Source of the DNA: a bacterium
GTDB lineage: Bacteria > Ratteibacteria > UBA8468 > B48-G9 > DTJG01
Length of the DNA stretch: 14,357 bases
Assembly: GCA_026418655.1 (NCBI GenBank)
Contig: JAOAAW010000007.1
Coordinates: 1-14,357, forward strand
Reading direction: 5' to 3'
Part shown: piece after piece, positions 13,959 to 14,357 of the stretch
Numbering within the stretch: the stretch's first letter is position 1
Layout: each line of letters begins with the position of its first letter
Translations under genes and position numbers: made by a program
The notes under the pieces: generated by a model
The model's input: the letters and a program-made list of their open reading frames with translations, nothing else
Database searches by the model: none
Told to the model about the DNA's origin: nothing

Positions 13959-14357
13959 TTATCTTGGGTCTTTACCGCTCAGAGAAAATATCCCGCCACA
14001 ATATAGACTGCCATAACCATTGGTTGAAAGTGCAGCGCTCCTAACAAATTCTTCAAACTTCACCCATGAAACATGATAGTCATACCACAAAACATTAGAA
14101 CCACCATTATGTTTTCCGATATATGCCTTGTAATTGTCAAGGTTATTCCCTGCGCGTACGTCATTCTGAAACGCTTGAGTATACCAGCTGTTTGAACCTA
14201 TTTCACAAATGTAAACACATTGATCTGGAACCGGTTGAGGAACAGCATTTGGATCAGGCCCGCTATAAACATCATATGTTGTTCCATAGCTTGTCAGGTT
14301 TCCTGCTGGTGTCCAGTCATATCCTGCTTTCCTTGGGTCTGAAGGACACCTAAGAAG
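13959..14357 (-). CDS. Pseudopilin-like protein, 3' part only (H-x9-D C-terminus)
   Basis: The last 132 codons and stop of a gene entering from the right edge. The visible segment begins LLRCPSDPRKAGYDW, where the CPSD motif is common in the C-terminal domain of H-x9-DG pseudopilins. It ends with KHNGGSNVLWYDYHVSWVKF, in which His is followed by nine residues and then Asp-Tyr; the usual partner Gly of the DG pair is Tyr here. The start, prepilin signal and membrane helix would lie outside the window. The stop is 12 bases before the next pseudopilin ATG, so the two are likely co-transcribed and may be paralogues. The partial status is due to the window edge. Confidence 0.8.
   Translation of the reverse strand, partial: LLRCPSDPRKAGYDWTPAGNLTSYGTTYDVYSGPDPNAVPQPVPDQCVYICEIGSNSWYTQAFQNDVRAGNNLDNYKAYIGKHNGGSNVLWYDYHVSWVKFEEFVRSAALSTNGYGSLYCGGIFSLSGKDPR

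Noticed and set aside
14123..14353. Plus-strand open frame of 76 codons at the right edge
   Set aside because: It lies opposite a minus-strand frame with clear pseudopilin C-terminal motifs.
1..14357. CRISPR array, tRNA, rRNA, insertion sequence or prophage signs
   Set aside because: No regularly spaced repeats, transposase or integrase frames, long terminal inverted repeats or RNA gene signatures were found; the DNA is almost fully coding.

Overview
The window holds bacterial, AT-rich, tightly packed DNA with every gene on the minus strand. Two transcription units are visible. At the right end (about 14357 to 13251) lies the tail of a pseudopilin-like gene followed by a complete type II pseudopilin gene, closed by a Rho-independent terminator (13206-13240). 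The classic prepilin N-terminus and the H-x9-DG type C-termini resemble families that are expanded in Planctomycetes/Lentisphaerae-type bacteria and in several candidate phyla such as Omnitrophota. That points to a Gram-negative-type envelope in one of these less-cultivated groups, but the window alone does not settle the phylum.

A new unit starts right after that terminator. It has a TTGACA -35 box (13199-13204), a weaker -10 box and an imperfect palindrome over the spacer, followed by a GbsR/MarR-type regulator gene. Eleven biosynthetic genes follow, separated by at most about 30 bases or overlapping by a few bases, so they look like one operon that runs off the left edge of the window. The order is gbsR-like, gmd, a DegT-fold PLP enzyme whose PLP lysine is replaced by histidine, an Fcl/ColC-like epimerase-reductase, rfbF, rfbG, a NeuB-SAF-cupin fusion, an acetolactate-synthase-like TPP enzyme, a short-chain epimerase/dehydratase-type reductase, a Nudix protein, a three-domain sugar C-methyltransferase, a radical SAM/twitch protein, and the first 241 codons of rfbH.

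The operon seems to feed two nucleotide-sugar lines. A GDP line (Gmd, His-type PLP enzyme, Fcl/ColC-like) would turn GDP-mannose into a GDP-6-deoxy or GDP-3,6-dideoxyhexose, with GDP-L-colitose the most economical guess. A CDP line (RfbF, RfbG, RfbH) would give CDP-4-keto-3,6-dideoxyglucose. The TPP enzyme and the following reductase are placed where YerE and YerF would act to add a two-carbon branch, as in yersiniose. The NeuB fusion, the C-methyltransferase and the radical SAM protein add further carbon-skeleton chemistry. Three different C-C bond-forming enzymes in one nucleotide-sugar operon suggest an unusual branched or higher-carbon sugar for a surface polysaccharide or glycan. No glycosyltransferase, flippase or polymerase gene is in the window.
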